From assembly GCF_033568475.1 (NCBI RefSeq), contig NC_133121.1, positions 26,767,374 through 26,831,373 on the forward strand: a DNA stretch of 64,000 nucleotides, read 5' to 3'. This DNA comes from Henckelia pumila (lineage: Eukaryota > Streptophyta > Magnoliopsida > Lamiales > Gesneriaceae). Below are positions 47,235-58,460 of this stretch, piece by piece. Position numbers and translations under genes: made by a program. How positions within the stretch are numbered: the stretch's first letter is position 1; every line of letters starts with the position of its first letter. Under the pieces are notes generated by a model. The model had not been told where the DNA came from. It did no database searches and saw only the letters and a list, made by a program, of their open reading frames with translations.

Positions 47235-47843
47235 AATTGTTGAAGATAGAGCTTGTTCTTGAATTATGCATAAGATTATGTTCTAGTTCTTAAGGTATAT
47301 AACGGTACGAAGTGCCAGTCCTCTCCCAAAGGAGATATTTAAAAAAATTGATTTTTGTTTGACCATGAATTTGAATCCAACATTCTTAATTTTAACATAT
47401 GTTTGGTCTTTACATGTCATTTATGCTTGAAGGGTATTTTGCAAAATTTCTTTGAAGATGTGTTACAATTAAAAAAATAATAATATTTGACTTTGGTCAA
47501 TTTTCAAACTATCTGTAGTGATTCGTCCCAGATTATCTCTAAACAGAGATGTAAGCATGCAATTAAAATGTAAGTCCCCGAAAATAATCCTAAATAATAA
47601 CTTAGCCTCATAACTAAAATATTTATACACACACTAGATAGACATGTACAAGCCCATATCATATGCATAAATAAATTATATATCTGTGTATATAATATTA
47701 CATGTAGGCTTACGTTAGTGCATACATATGCTCTCATCAAAATATAATTCTTCCAATTAACAAAATAAAATATATAATATTGAATAATATATTATTTTAG
47801 ATCACATCAAAGGAAGAAACATATATTTCTTTATCTCCCCATT
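47235..47843. other. Downstream region of the AOP gene with a gypsy LTR scrap
   Basis: About 47514-47610 (tgtagtgattcgtccc ... gtaagcatgcaattaa) resembles the plus-strand left edge of LTR A (32475: tgtagtgacccgcccg ... taagcatgcaattt), so it is an LTR fragment. The rest is AT-rich with no gene. Confidence 0.5.
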
Positions 47844-47993
47844 GTTCCGGGTCATTCGACCCCCTCTGCAAATTGATGGCCCGAATTGGCCAAAACACAA
47901 TTTCAATCCGGGGCCCACACAAAAATTGTGGGTCTCGGATGGAAATTGGCCAATCCAGACCATCCAAATACAGAGGGGTATTGACCCCATTGT
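47844..47993. mobile_element. Hairpin-type MITE
   Basis: Two arms of about 70 bp are inverted copies. Left: gaccccctctgcaaattgatggcccgaattggcc. Right, reverse complement: ggtcaatacccctctgtatttggatggtctggattggcc. The turn lies near cccacacaaaaattgtggg. Only the right arm recurs at 43570. No duplication was fixed. Confidence 0.65.
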
Positions 47994-48094
47994 CACCTAA
48001 TGTCCAGATGATGTCTTGTACTCATTACCATAATATATCATTTTGTTAATCTACTCACAAGATAATATGACAAGCCACATATTACACACTAGAC
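47964..48094 (+). repeat. 130-bp repeat, copy 2 (partner 43570-43700)
   Basis: Includes the right MITE arm and continues through gatgtcttgtactcattacc to the acacac stretch. See 43570. Confidence 0.88.
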
Positions 48095-48179
48095 GTCAAT
48101 TTTAAGCTCGAATCGCCATGGGTACACGGACCTTTATCTGTACCACCTTTCAGGGTCTGTGCACACACACAGTGCAGCA

Positions 48180-48723
48180 TGTTTGTGTGTGTTTCGGTGG
48201 ATTTTATTATTTTGGTTATATTAATCCTATTTTTGAGTCTTTTAGCATACTAGAAAACTTCTAGGAGATATCTTTGATATCTTTAGATATATTTTGAATT
48301 ATTTTGCGATATTTTTTATTATTTTGTAGTTGTATTATAAATACAACAATAACATTCATTATTAAATAACATAGTTCATATTATTGATTTTTATCAGTCT
48401 AAAATTCTCTCTAGAATTTCGTCAAAGCTTTGTTTTGGTTTTATCAAAATCAAACTTATCAAAGTTTAACAACTTTGTGGCGTTTTTCAATTGATTATCC
48501 TCGTGGATTGTCAGAAACAAGTTTTCTGAAGGTTCCGTTGTGATTAATTATTTTATCCTCATGATTATCTGTTGCTAGTTTCGTTGTAAACCAGAGGTGG
48601 ATATCCGAAACTTACTTGTTCAAAAGATCGTGACAAAATTAAAGAATCTTTTTGTTATTGAATTGAGGGTACGATTTTAATATAGTCGTGTTTGCCTTCC
48701 ATGCATCCTAGATTCGTATCACA
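48180..48723 (+). repeat. LTR (related to 43820-44589), plus orientation, abutting EPRV copy C
   Basis: Shares gatatctttgatatcttta, aattctctc, aagctttgtttggtt-like and gattgtcagaaacaag blocks with the LTR at 43820-44589 read on the minus strand. TATA tataaata is at about 48340-48347. The CTCGAGCG motifs are absent. The right edge (gtatcaca) is followed at once by EPRV RNase H sequence. The left edge is uncertain. Confidence 0.6.
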
Positions 48724-50066
48724 ATGGGAAAAAATTATTGAAACAGATTTCTTTGATATAGGTTTGGAGGAATTCTTAAACAGGTTAATCCTGATACGAA
48801 ACAAGAATATCTTGTTAGATTTTATTCTGGAAAATGGAATGATGCCCAGAAGAATTATACTACAATAGCCAAATAAATTCTTGCTATTGTTAGAGGTGTT
48901 TTAAAATTTCAAGATGATTTATATAATCAAAAATTTATTATTAAAACAGATTGTAGATCTGCTAAATTTATGTTTCAAAAAGATTTTAAGCATGATGTCT
49001 CTAAGCAAATGTTTGCTAGATGTCAAGCTCATTTAGCACCTTTTGATTTTGAAATTATATATAAAAAAGGTGAAGATAATAATTTGCTTGATTTCTTAAC
49101 ACCAGAATACTTGTCATGTTTACAGGTATGAGTAATTTCGGTAGGGGAAATTATTCCTCTTATAGAGAAAGCGGTGAAAAAAGAGCATCTTCTCAGATAA
49201 TTGCTCAACATGGCAATAAGAAGCTTATAACTCAGAATATTGCAAGTTCATCGGGGAGTCATACTCCAGAAAAAAAAATGATTCATTATATGGTGTGTTT
49301 CAAGAATTCTTGAAACAGAAAAAATAAAAAGAAGGTAATATGTCTGAATATTCGACATCATATGCCAAAATTATGAAAGAAAATGAAAGTGATTCTCAAT
49401 ATATTGAGAGTGAATATCAAGATTTGATTCTTCTCATAGAAGAAAAATACATCCAATGGATGAAAACTCCATGGACTATCATGGAAAGATATTTATCCAA
49501 TACATCATATGTGAATGGATCCTATAAACAAAGAGGATTTTATGAAACTCTCCTTTTGTCCACTAATATAGTGAAAATTACTCATTTTTCTGGTAATACA
49601 CAACAACAAGGAGTTTATAACTTCTCAAAATTCATTGTCAAAAAGATCATATCTATTGAAGAATGGGGAATATCTCCACTGGTTGAGAAAGAATTTTCTT
49701 ACAAAAAAATGAATTTTAAATTCAATTATTGGGACTATGTAGAAGGTTTTTAATAAAAACTTATTTTATGAAAATCAAAAAAGAAAACATTTGTGGTTTT
49801 TAAAAGTCTGCTAAAATGTTTTTCATCATCCAGTTCCTAACTGATTTTTAGACTGGTGGAAGATATTTGGTCCCTCGGTGAAAATTTTGCCTAAAATCCT
49901 TAAAGGATTAATGGAAGAATGGATTGGCTGTTCTCCAAAAATTAAAGAATTATCCTCACAAACTATTGAGGGCAAGACAACTTGCATCTTCTTTATTGAA
50001 TTTGGTATTCCAAGGATTTGGAAATGGAAGCCCGAATCAGGTTATACAGACAGAGGAATTCCTTGT
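48724..50066 (+). mobile_element. Endogenous pararetrovirus copy C (RNase H to ORF2 fragment)
   Basis: Begins inside RNase H (after the ANPQWEK position), reaches the ORF1 stop and ORF2 start as ATGA at 49128-49131, and runs through most of the ORF2 N-terminal two thirds. It ends at 50066 in a head-to-head joint with copy B. ORF2 pieces are 49128-49313, 49340-49753 and 49740-50081, separated by an A-run shift, an extra T and stops. Confidence 0.87.
49128..50066 (+). pseudogene. EPRV C ORF2, broken
   Basis: Gly/Arg/Ser-rich start, then MSEYSTSYAKIMKENESD, a Trp/Tyr-rich middle (NFKFNYWDYVEG) and FGIPRIWKWKPESGYTDRG near 50000-50055. Family function unknown; the latter block is present in all ORF2 copies here. 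Frame breaks occur at about 49290 (poly-A), 49750 and 49815-49850. Confidence 0.75.
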
Positions 50067-50099
50067 CTCTGTATAACCTGATTGGGGCTTCCATTTCCA

Positions 50100-50983
50100 A
50101 ATGCATGGAATACCAAATTCAATAAAGAATATGCAAGTTGTCTTGCCCTCAATAGTTTGTGAGGATAATTCTTTAATTTTTGGAGAATAGCCAATCCATT
50201 ATTCCATTAATCCTTTAAGGATTTCAGGTAAAAATTTCGCCGAGGGATCAAATATCTTCCATCAGTCTAAAAACCAGTTAAGGACTGGACGATGAAAAAT
50301 ATTTTTGCGGAATTTTAAAAATGAAGAATGTTCTTTTTTTATTTTCATAAAATAAGTTTTATTAAAACCTTCTACATAGTCTCAATAACTGAATTTAAAA
50401 TTCATTTTATTGTAAGAAATTCTTTCTCAACCAGTGGAGATATTTCTCATTCTTCAATAGATATGATCTTTTTGACAATGAATTTTGAGAAGTTATAAAC
50501 TCCTTGTTGTTGTGTATTACCAGAAAAATGAGTAATTTCCATTGTATTAGTGGACAAAAGGAGATTTTCATAAAATCCTCTTTGTTTATGGGATCCATTC
50601 ACATATGATCTGTTGGGTAAATATCTTTCCATGATAATCCACGGAGTTTCCGTCCATTGGATGTCTTTTTATTCTATGAGAAGAATCAAATCTTGATATT
50701 CACTCTCAATATATTGAGAATCACTTTCATTTTCTTTCATAATATTGGCATATGATGCCGAAGATTCAGGCATATTACCTTCTGTTTATTTTTTCTGTTT
50801 CAAGAATTCTTGAAACTCACCATATAATGGATCATTTTTTTCTGGAGCATGACTACCCGATGAACTTGTAATATTCTGAGCTATAAGCTTCTTATTGCCA
50901 TGTTGAGCAATTATCTGAGGAGATGCTCCTCTTCCACCTCTTCCTCTATAAGAGGAATAATTTCCCCTAACGGGATTACTCAT
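50100..50983 (-). pseudogene. EPRV B ORF2, left copy, broken
   Basis: ATG at 50983-50981 overlaps the ORF1 stop as ATGA. The N-terminus MSNPVRGNYSSYRGRGGRG is followed by a frameshift, then NSYVNGSHKQRGFYENLL-type sequence and the block reading WKWKPQ at the inverted joint. It is the mirror of copy C. Confidence 0.75.
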
Positions 50984-52189
50984 GTCTGTAAACATGAAAA
51001 GTATTATCGTGTTAAGAAATCAGGCAGATTATTATCTTCACCTTTTTTTATATATAATTTCAAAATCAATAGGCGCTAAATGATCTTGTCATCTAGCAAA
51101 AATTTGCTTAGAGTCATCATGCTTAAAATCTTTTAGAAACATAAATTTAGCAGATCTACAATTTGTTTTAATAATAATTTTTTGATTATATAAATCATCT
51201 TGAAATTTTAAAACACATCTAACAATAGCAAGAATTTCTTTGGCTATTGTAGCATAATTCTTCTGGGCATCATTCCATTTTCTTGAATAAAATCTAACAA
51301 GATATTTTTGTTTTGTATCAGGATTAACCTGTTTAAGAATTCCTCCAAAATCTATATCAGAGGCATCTGTTTCAGTAATTTTTTCCCATTGGGGATTAGC
51401 CAGCATAAGAAAAGGAATTTTTTTAACATTTTCTTTAATTTTTTTATCAGCCTCAGTATGTTCTATAGTCCAAGTAGAGAGATTTTTTAAGTCTATCATA
51501 TAGAATAACAGAATAATTAGTAAGATTTTTAATATAGGAAGATATATAATTAAGACTTCCTAAAAATCTTTGTAACTGAGTTTTATCAGTTATTTCATCA
51601 GGAAATTTAAAACCAAATTCTATACTTTTATGTATAAGAATAATACGACCTTTTTCTATCATATGACCAAAAAATATAATATTGGTCTGAAATAATGACA
51701 TTTTTGGTTTGGATATAACAATACCATTTTGAATAACCACTTTTCTAAATATTTCCAAGTGTTTAAAATGAGATTCAATGTCTTTAGACAAGATTAAAAT
51801 ATCGTCAATATAAACAATGATAACATTACTAAAAGGAAAAAAAATATCATTCATAATTTGTTGGAATTCTGAAGGGGAATTCTTCAGACCAAATGACATA
51901 ACTGTACATTCGTAATGTCCTATAGGAAAATTAAAAGCAGTTTTATATCTATCAGATTTTTTTATTTGAATCTGCCAATATACTGCTTTTAAATCAAAAT
52001 TTGAAAATATTAAAGCATTAAAAAGTTTATCTAATAAATCTCTTTTGTTAGGATTAGGATGTCTAATCCATTTTAATACTTTATTAAGAGGTTTGTAATT
52101 TATTACTAACCTGGGAACTCCTCTTTCCTTTTCTGAATGCTTATTAACATAAAAAGCAGTGTAAGACCAAGGAGATTGAGAGGGAGTTA
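50984..52189 (-). pseudogene. EPRV B reverse transcriptase C-terminal part and RNase H
   Basis: The open frame at 51899-51453 holds MSFGLKNSPSEFQQIMNDIF and the catalytic IVYIDDILILSK (YIDD intact). RNase H follows in 51499-51089 with ITETDASDIDFGG and a later TNCRSAKFMFL. The N-terminal RT blocks (VNKHSEKERGVPRLVINYK, NFDLKAVYWQIQIKKSDRY) are readable between 52189 and 51900. A frameshift near 51490 and a stop at the FLTR end disrupt it. Confidence 0.85.
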
Positions 52190-53198
52190 TTAAGTTTTAT
52201 CTAATAAAGATTTTATCTCATTCTTACATAATTCTAAATATTCAGAATTCATTTGACAAGGACGAGCCTTGGTAGGAATACTTTTTTCATCAATAGTATC
52301 CTCATAAGGAAGAGAAACAATATGTTTCTTTCTATCCCAAAAAGCATTATGGTGATCATTACGGATCTCTAGAGAAAATTTGTTTTGAACAAATTGAATT
52401 TTTTCTTTTAATTTAGGATTCTTCAACTTTTTTTCAATAGTTAAGGAATTAACCTCTTCTTTTAATGAATTTATATGAAAAAATTTTCTGTCAATATTAT
52501 CTTGTAATTTATTTAAAACCCTATTAATAGGTTTTGTTATGAACTGAAAAGAAATAGACTTTCCTTCAAAGCTACCTGTAATTCCATTTTCATCTATGTG
52601 AGGTAAAGGATAAATTTTATAAATAAAAGAAATACCAAGTATGAGTTGGCTATAAATATTTTTGGCTAATAAAAAGCTTGTAGAAATACAATTTTTATCC
52701 TTGCAAATATAAGCTTTAGGTAATTTATAATTTATATCAAGAGGTTCTCCTCCTGCATGAGATAAAGAATGAGTAGTCTTATGAAATATTTTATGGGAAA
52801 AGACCTTCTTGTATAACATTTAAATCAGCACCACTATCAATCATAGCAATAAAATTTTTCTTATAAGAGTTATCAATCAAAAGATAATATTAGTATACCA
52901 TTTTTGAGATATAATCATACTTAACAAAAAAAGATGATTGTCCTCAAATAAAGATATTTTTTTAAAATAATCTGCTTGATAATAATCATTTTCAGTATTC
53001 TTAAAATTCCCTTGATCATACAATTTATGTTTTCCTTTATCAATCTTATTGATATGTTTATAAAGAACTAAATTATCATTTTGTAAAAATTTTATCTCTT
53101 TTTTGAGATTGTTAATCTCATTAACTAAATCCTGAATAGTCACTGGGTTCTGGTTATCATACTTCTGTTTAAGAAGTTATTTGATTTCTGTCATAATG
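52190..53198 (-). pseudogene. EPRV B protease region and RT start
   Basis: Coiled-coil start (EINNLKKEIKFLQND, 53143-52877), then the retropepsin site MIDSGADLNVIQEG at about 52843-52800, here across a frame change, then a 209-codon open frame (52819-52190) covering the protease C-terminus and the linker into RT (AFWDRKKHIVSLPYED). A MITE separates it from the coat-protein tail. Confidence 0.83.
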
Positions 53199-53201
53199 TA
53201 A

Positions 53202-54079
53202 GAGGGTGTTTGACTAAACTTATTAAAAACATCTTATAAGTTGTAGGAACTTATAAGCTGTTTTAGGAGCTTATAAGTTGTTAGGTCTTATTTTAAAAAT
53301 AAGCTGTTAAAGTGTTTGGATAAAATTATTTTAAACAACTTAAAGATGTTGATGCGTTTGACTTTATAAGATCTTTTTATTGTCAAAATTACCAAAAGGC
53401 TATAATAATATGAAGGTGAAGTAAATATTATATTTATACAAAAATAATTTTAAAATTTTATGATAAATGTTAAAATTAAATAAAAAACTATTTTATATTT
53501 TAATTTATATAAATCTTACCCTATGAATTATTTTTCAAATAATATATGTATTATTTTAAAATTACTCAATAATATCTTAATAGTATAGCTTTTTTTAATT
53601 ATAATAAAATGATAGAAAAAAATTATTTAAAATTTTATATATTATTTTATATTTAAATATATAAAAATCGTATGCTTTGATTTTTTTAAAAAATATTTAA
53701 TGTTAAAATAGTATCTCGATAGTTTAGTTTTTTAAATTATAAAAAAATTATAGAACAAAACATTATTTTTTTGACCGGGAACAAAACATTATTTTAATAT
53801 ATGTAACAAATTGATAAAGAAAACTGTAATTGAATATATTATGAAATTGAAAAAAATATATAAAAGGATAATATAGAAGGATAATAGTGGGAAACAAAAT
53901 ATTAAAATAAAATATTTTTTTAAAAAGTAGGGGTGTATCTATTTTTTTAAAAACAGCTTATTTTGTCAGCTTATAAGCTGTTTTAAAAAAAAATTACCAA
54001 ACAGTTTTGGAGAGCTTAAAAGCTCCAAAACAGCTTATAAGCTGTTTTTAAGAGCTTAAAAGCTCACCCAAACACCCTC
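53202..54079. mobile_element. PIF/Harbinger-like MITE (878 bp) inserted in EPRV copy B
   Basis: Ends GAGGGTGTTTG...CAAACACCCTC; subterminal regions repeat cttataagctgttttaagagcttaaaagct-like words in both orientations. The flanks are TAA (53199-53201) and TAA (54080-54082), the 3-bp target expected for PIF/Harbinger. Copy A at about 40325-40330 gives the empty site with one TAA. The core is AT-rich with no ORF. Confidence 0.88.
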
Positions 54080-54082
54080 TAA

Positions 54083-55586
54083 GTAGGATTAATAAGACTA
54101 TCTGTCTTATTATTAGTAGATGGGTTTCTATCCATTTCATCAATGATACTTGATCTTAAACTGGGATCCTTAATCATCTTAAGAAATTCTAAAATATTAT
54201 TATTGTCAAGGACATTAATATTAAGATCATCAAATTGAGACATTAGTTTATAAAACTCATTGTTATCATTATCTTTCTTAGTGCATGCTTGACCTTGAAT
54301 ACAAGCATCACAATTCTCAGTATCAGAATCTGAGATAATCGAATCATTTTCTAAGGTGTTAATATCCTCAGAACTATAAGATTCTTGTTCCGAACTATAT
54401 TCAGAATCAGAAGTTAAAAAGATATTAAATAAGTTTTCCTTAATATTATCATCTACGTCAAGATTTTTAATCTTTTCTTTTGTCCAACACTTATTAGCAT
54501 AATGACCTTCTTTGCCATATTTATGACAAATAATTTTATAATTTTTCTTAGGATATGTCCTTTTCTGCCCACGCAACTCTTTTCTTTTTTCTTTCTTATC
54601 TTTTTGTTTTTCAGATAAGTGACGGCGTCTTTTATAAAATCTGTTAGATCTATTAGATCTACCAAGCTCAGGTAATTTTTTCTTATCCTTAGGCATATCA
54701 ATACCAAATTGGTCACAAAATTTACCAAGTTGTCTTTTTCTAACAAATTTTGTTTTTTTATTTGTTTATCTAACTTTAACTCATTGCAAAGAGCTAGACC
54801 TTTTTGGACATAAGTTCTAATAAGTTTTCCATATGTATAACTATCATAAGGAATAGACGAATTATCTTTTCTTAGAATTTTTCTAATTCTTTCAGCAAAT
54901 AAACTTGGAAGACCATCAATAAATTTGGCTTTCGATTGACTAGTATTACAGTCAGGTAATTCATAGATTCTTGATATAAAAGTATCTTTATACCATCTAA
55001 AATCAGTGAGAGTTTTGCAACGTAAATTACTAAGCAAAATACGAATATTCTCACTATTATCAGAAAATCTACCTGTGAAATGCTCAATCATAGTCATAAT
55101 TAAAGTATAAACTGCATGTTTAGTTGGAATATTATTCTCAATTTTAATAGTTCCTAAAATTTCATCTCTCAGAGATTGAGATAAATAATTATCCCACCAA
55201 CATTTAAGTTGGCCAGTAAAACCTAATGTAAGCATTTTAGCAATATTTTTGTCAGTATTACAATTATTCTTACAAACAGTGCTATACATGAGCATACGTT
55301 GAGCAATATTATAAATATGTTTATCCGCAAAACTATCAATATTCCATTTATATATACTTTTACCATTATTATTATTATTAGAAATAATATATTCTTGTTC
55401 TTCATTATAAACATCCATGGGAGTAGGTCTACTAGAATAATATTTATTATAAGTAGATCTATCAGCCCATTTCAATTTATTAATCTCATTATCTGAGATA
55501 TAAGAATCATTTTCTATTTTTCCATCTAAAGTAGAAACATTAAAAAATTTTAATTTTTCTTCTATAAATTTTTCTAATTCAGACAT
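54083..55586 (-). pseudogene. EPRV B coat protein with zinc knuckle, two overlapping frames
   Basis: The frame at 55586-54453 (377 codons, start MSELEKFIEEKLK) is the longest viral ORF here and keeps the Trp codons lost in copy A. A frameshift near 54720 moves the basic region and knuckle into the 54696-54079 frame, where the first half of CHKxG reads CHKYGKEGHYANKC: the second Cys is Tyr. The acidic tail with CDACIQGQAC follows. Confidence 0.87.
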
Positions 55587-55641
55587 GAAAGATTTTAATT
55601 AAAAATCTTTTTTTCAGGGGGTGGCTGAATAGAAGAAGATG

Positions 55642-56690
55642 CTATGGAGAAAATATTAGTCTCTTCTTTTGGATGTATATGAACATCTGGTTTATTTGAT
55701 TTATAGCAGAAATAATCATTTCAACTCTATTATATAAAGAAGTAATTTCTTCTCCTAAAATAGTTAAATATAAATTAGTGTAATTTTGTTTTTCCAAAAT
55801 TTGGTTAATATGTTTAACAGTAACATGTAAAGTGTCATTCTCAAACAATTTAGAGAAAGAAGCAAAATTTAATATTTTATTATTCTTTTCAATTTGAAAA
55901 GATTGTTGGGGAGGATATAAGGATTTTTGTATAGATCCAGAAGAAAGTTTATAATTTCTTTCAATAACATTGATATAAACAATCACGTAAGTTCTAATAA
56001 ACCAAGGAACAAAAGAAATTAATTTATTATGTTTTTCACAGAAAGAATAGAATTCATATCTTATTATATCATTTTTTTTTTCAGAAAAACTTTGGAAATA
56101 TCAATTTCTGAAAAGATTCCATTTTGGAAGATAAAATTCAGAATTAATCTTTTGTCTAGCAAAAGATCCTTTAAAAAAATCAATTTTTTGTGTACTGTCC
56201 ATAAAAATCATATAAATTCATTTCTGATATCATATCAGTTTCTCTAATGCTTTGAACATTATGAATACCATGTACAATATTATTATTGTTGATGATTAAT
56301 TCATCAACTACATATCTTCTTTAGAGGACTGAGATCCTATATCTTCTCTTATTTGAGAAGTAGATGCTCTGGATGATTGAGATATATCAATCATGTAATC
56401 TAAAAGTGAAATATGATAATACATAGATCTAGTTCTAGAAAGAGATCTAGCAGAAGATGGCAATAATCTTCGTTGTTCATTATGAAACTGTATTTCTACA
56501 GATCCTTCATTATTTTGAATTATATTTTGTAAATAACTATTTATAATACGAATTCTAGGAATAGCTTGTTCAATTATCCAATTTTCAAAAAATATAATTT
56601 CTTCCCATATAGATCTACGAGTAGTGATCTTAGATCTACTAAAATTGGTTTCTATAAGAATTGTTTCATTCAAATCTTTATTTACTCTTT
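55642..56690 (-). pseudogene. EPRV B polyprotein middle region
   Basis: Two open pieces: 56793-56308 (Ser-rich domain after the movement protein) and 55986-55642 (YINVIERNYKLSSGSIQKS). Between them are short broken segments matching copy A 38200-38430. No known domain. Confidence 0.6.
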
Positions 56691-57281
56691 TACACATAAG
56701 ATTTAAAGTAAATAAAAGTTTAAAATATATTTTATAACAGATACATATAACATCTGTTCCAGAAATATAATATAACCATGAGTTTTTTAACATTTAATGT
56801 TAAAGCATCAAGAATATTTATATCAGATAAAGATAAAGAAAGATTAGGATAAACATCAAAATATATTGGTCCGTGAGCCATACTAGACTGAATAATTCCG
56901 ATAATGGATTGTTTCTTGTTTAAATTTCTACCATCTCTTAAAGTTGCGAAAAAGCTTTCTGGTAGTTCTTCTAATGTTAGAGGTTTAAAAGCAATTTGCA
57001 CTAAACCGATATGTAAAAACTTATGAGTTTTTTGGAAAGGTAAAATATCTTTTTTTTAACAAACCAATTACCATTTCATTTCTATGAAGAGGAATAGACT
57101 CTTCAGTAGTTTTGACTACTTGTTTTAAACCTAATCGTTCAAAGGTTCCTAATTTATAAACCAATTTAGGTTCTGCCTTAGGAATAGTTTATTTATTCAA
57201 TAATTCTAAATTATCCGGAATATCACATTCTTCAATCATACTGTTATGAACAATTTCATTATTCATTTTAGAAATATTCAT
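56691..57281 (-). pseudogene. EPRV B movement protein and ORF1 start
   Basis: First ATG of ORF1 at 57281-57279, 50 bp after the PBS. A TAA occurs about 30 codons in (near 57190). The open part at 57001-56732 has IAFKPLTLEELPESFFATLRD and MAHGPIYFDVYPNLSLSLSD, the 30K movement-protein core. A one-base change near 56780 shifts the frame before the C-terminus. Confidence 0.82.
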
Positions 57282-57330
57282 TTATATGAAACTTTTGTAC
57301 TAAATCAATCACTAACAATAACATTATTTA

Positions 57331-57350
57331 CCACCATGACTCTGATACCA
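57331..57350 (-). other. Pararetroviral primer-binding site
   Basis: Minus strand TGGTATCAGAGTCATGG, complementary to initiator tRNA-Met and lying between the promoter and ORF1, as in caulimovirids. It marks position 1 of the viral genome by convention. Confidence 0.9.
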
Positions 57351-58460
57351 TTATGAAACCAGGAAAACGTAAAATCGCATTATTATAAAGGTAATCCTTT
57401 GTACGAGGCATTGTTAACCTATTGAACCAGTCTAGGACAGGAAGAACTAACGGTCACGCAAAGTTTTCAGTCGATATACTCTAGATTATATAGGACTTTT
57501 ACAAATCATTGTAGGATATTACAAATCAACATAGGATATTATCAAATAATTTGATTATAAATTCACAAAAAATCGCTCGAAAACGCCTAAACGCCATCAC
57601 GCGGCTGAAAGAGAACTTTTAATCAAATATTTGAACCTGTGATTTAACCTACTGATTTAACCCATAATAACTTGATTTATGGTTTATGAGTCCATAAACA
57701 ACATAAGAACCAAGTTATAAATAATTATATTGTCAGATCATGATTTAGTACAAAATAGATTAGCCTGCCATTCAAGCTAAATTTACAAATATTAAAAATT
57801 TAAATAACAAAAACAAATTAAAAGAACAAAAAAACTTACAATAAAACCAATATTAGTTTTATTTTCAAAGGCTCCAAGAGAATAATTACAAGAGAGTTTA
57901 CAAGAGAGAGTAGTATAAGGATTATTTTTCAGCGTGCCTTCAAAATAAAAAAAAAAACTATCCTATTTATAGAGGGAAGAGCCAGACATGAAACTCCGGA
58001 TTCCAAAATCTAAATAAAAACAGTATAACCAATAATACAATTTTACTTTATAAAAGTAAATAATTACTACTTTATAAAAGTAATGATCACAAAGATCACA
58101 AAGTCTTTGTGGTCCTCACCACTTTGAGTGGCCCTAAATTTGGTGGTCCTCGGTTGCCCTCATAGCCATCAAAAAATTATTAAAGTTAATGGACATCATA
58201 TCACATCATGTCTCTGGGTAGTTGTTGATGAATACATTCTGTAGTTTCCAGATATTTCCTCATACAATGCTGAAATTTAGCATTATGATATTTGATTGAT
58301 TTTTTTGTTTCTTTGAGAATGCTTTTCCTCTGTGGATAAGAGTAGTTTTCTTCAAAACACTTATGCCTCTTATCTTGGCTGTCAATAATGATTTGATCAA
58401 AATTCTTTTTCCACTATATGTAGCAGAAACATCTGAGACAAATATCTTTGTGTTCTTTCA
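57351..58460 (-). promoter_or_regulatory. EPRV intergenic region: promoter, leader and poly(A) signal
   Basis: Lies between the ORF2 stop and the PBS. On the minus strand the TATA box is TATAAATA (57971-57964), which places the start near 57935. An AATAAA-type signal follows within about 110 bases (57863-57858), the pararetroviral layout of a poly(A) signal close to the cap. Upstream are two exact copies of actttataaaagtaa (58045-58059, 58069-58083) and a 58085-58131 block with doubled atcacaaag and its inverse ctttgtg. Confidence 0.75.

Noticed and set aside
57331..57350. Possible tRNA gene at the TGGTATCAGAG sequence
   Set aside because: Only the 3'-terminal tRNA complement is present, with no cloverleaf; it is a primer-binding site. 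The same applies at 20728, 32459 and 43801.
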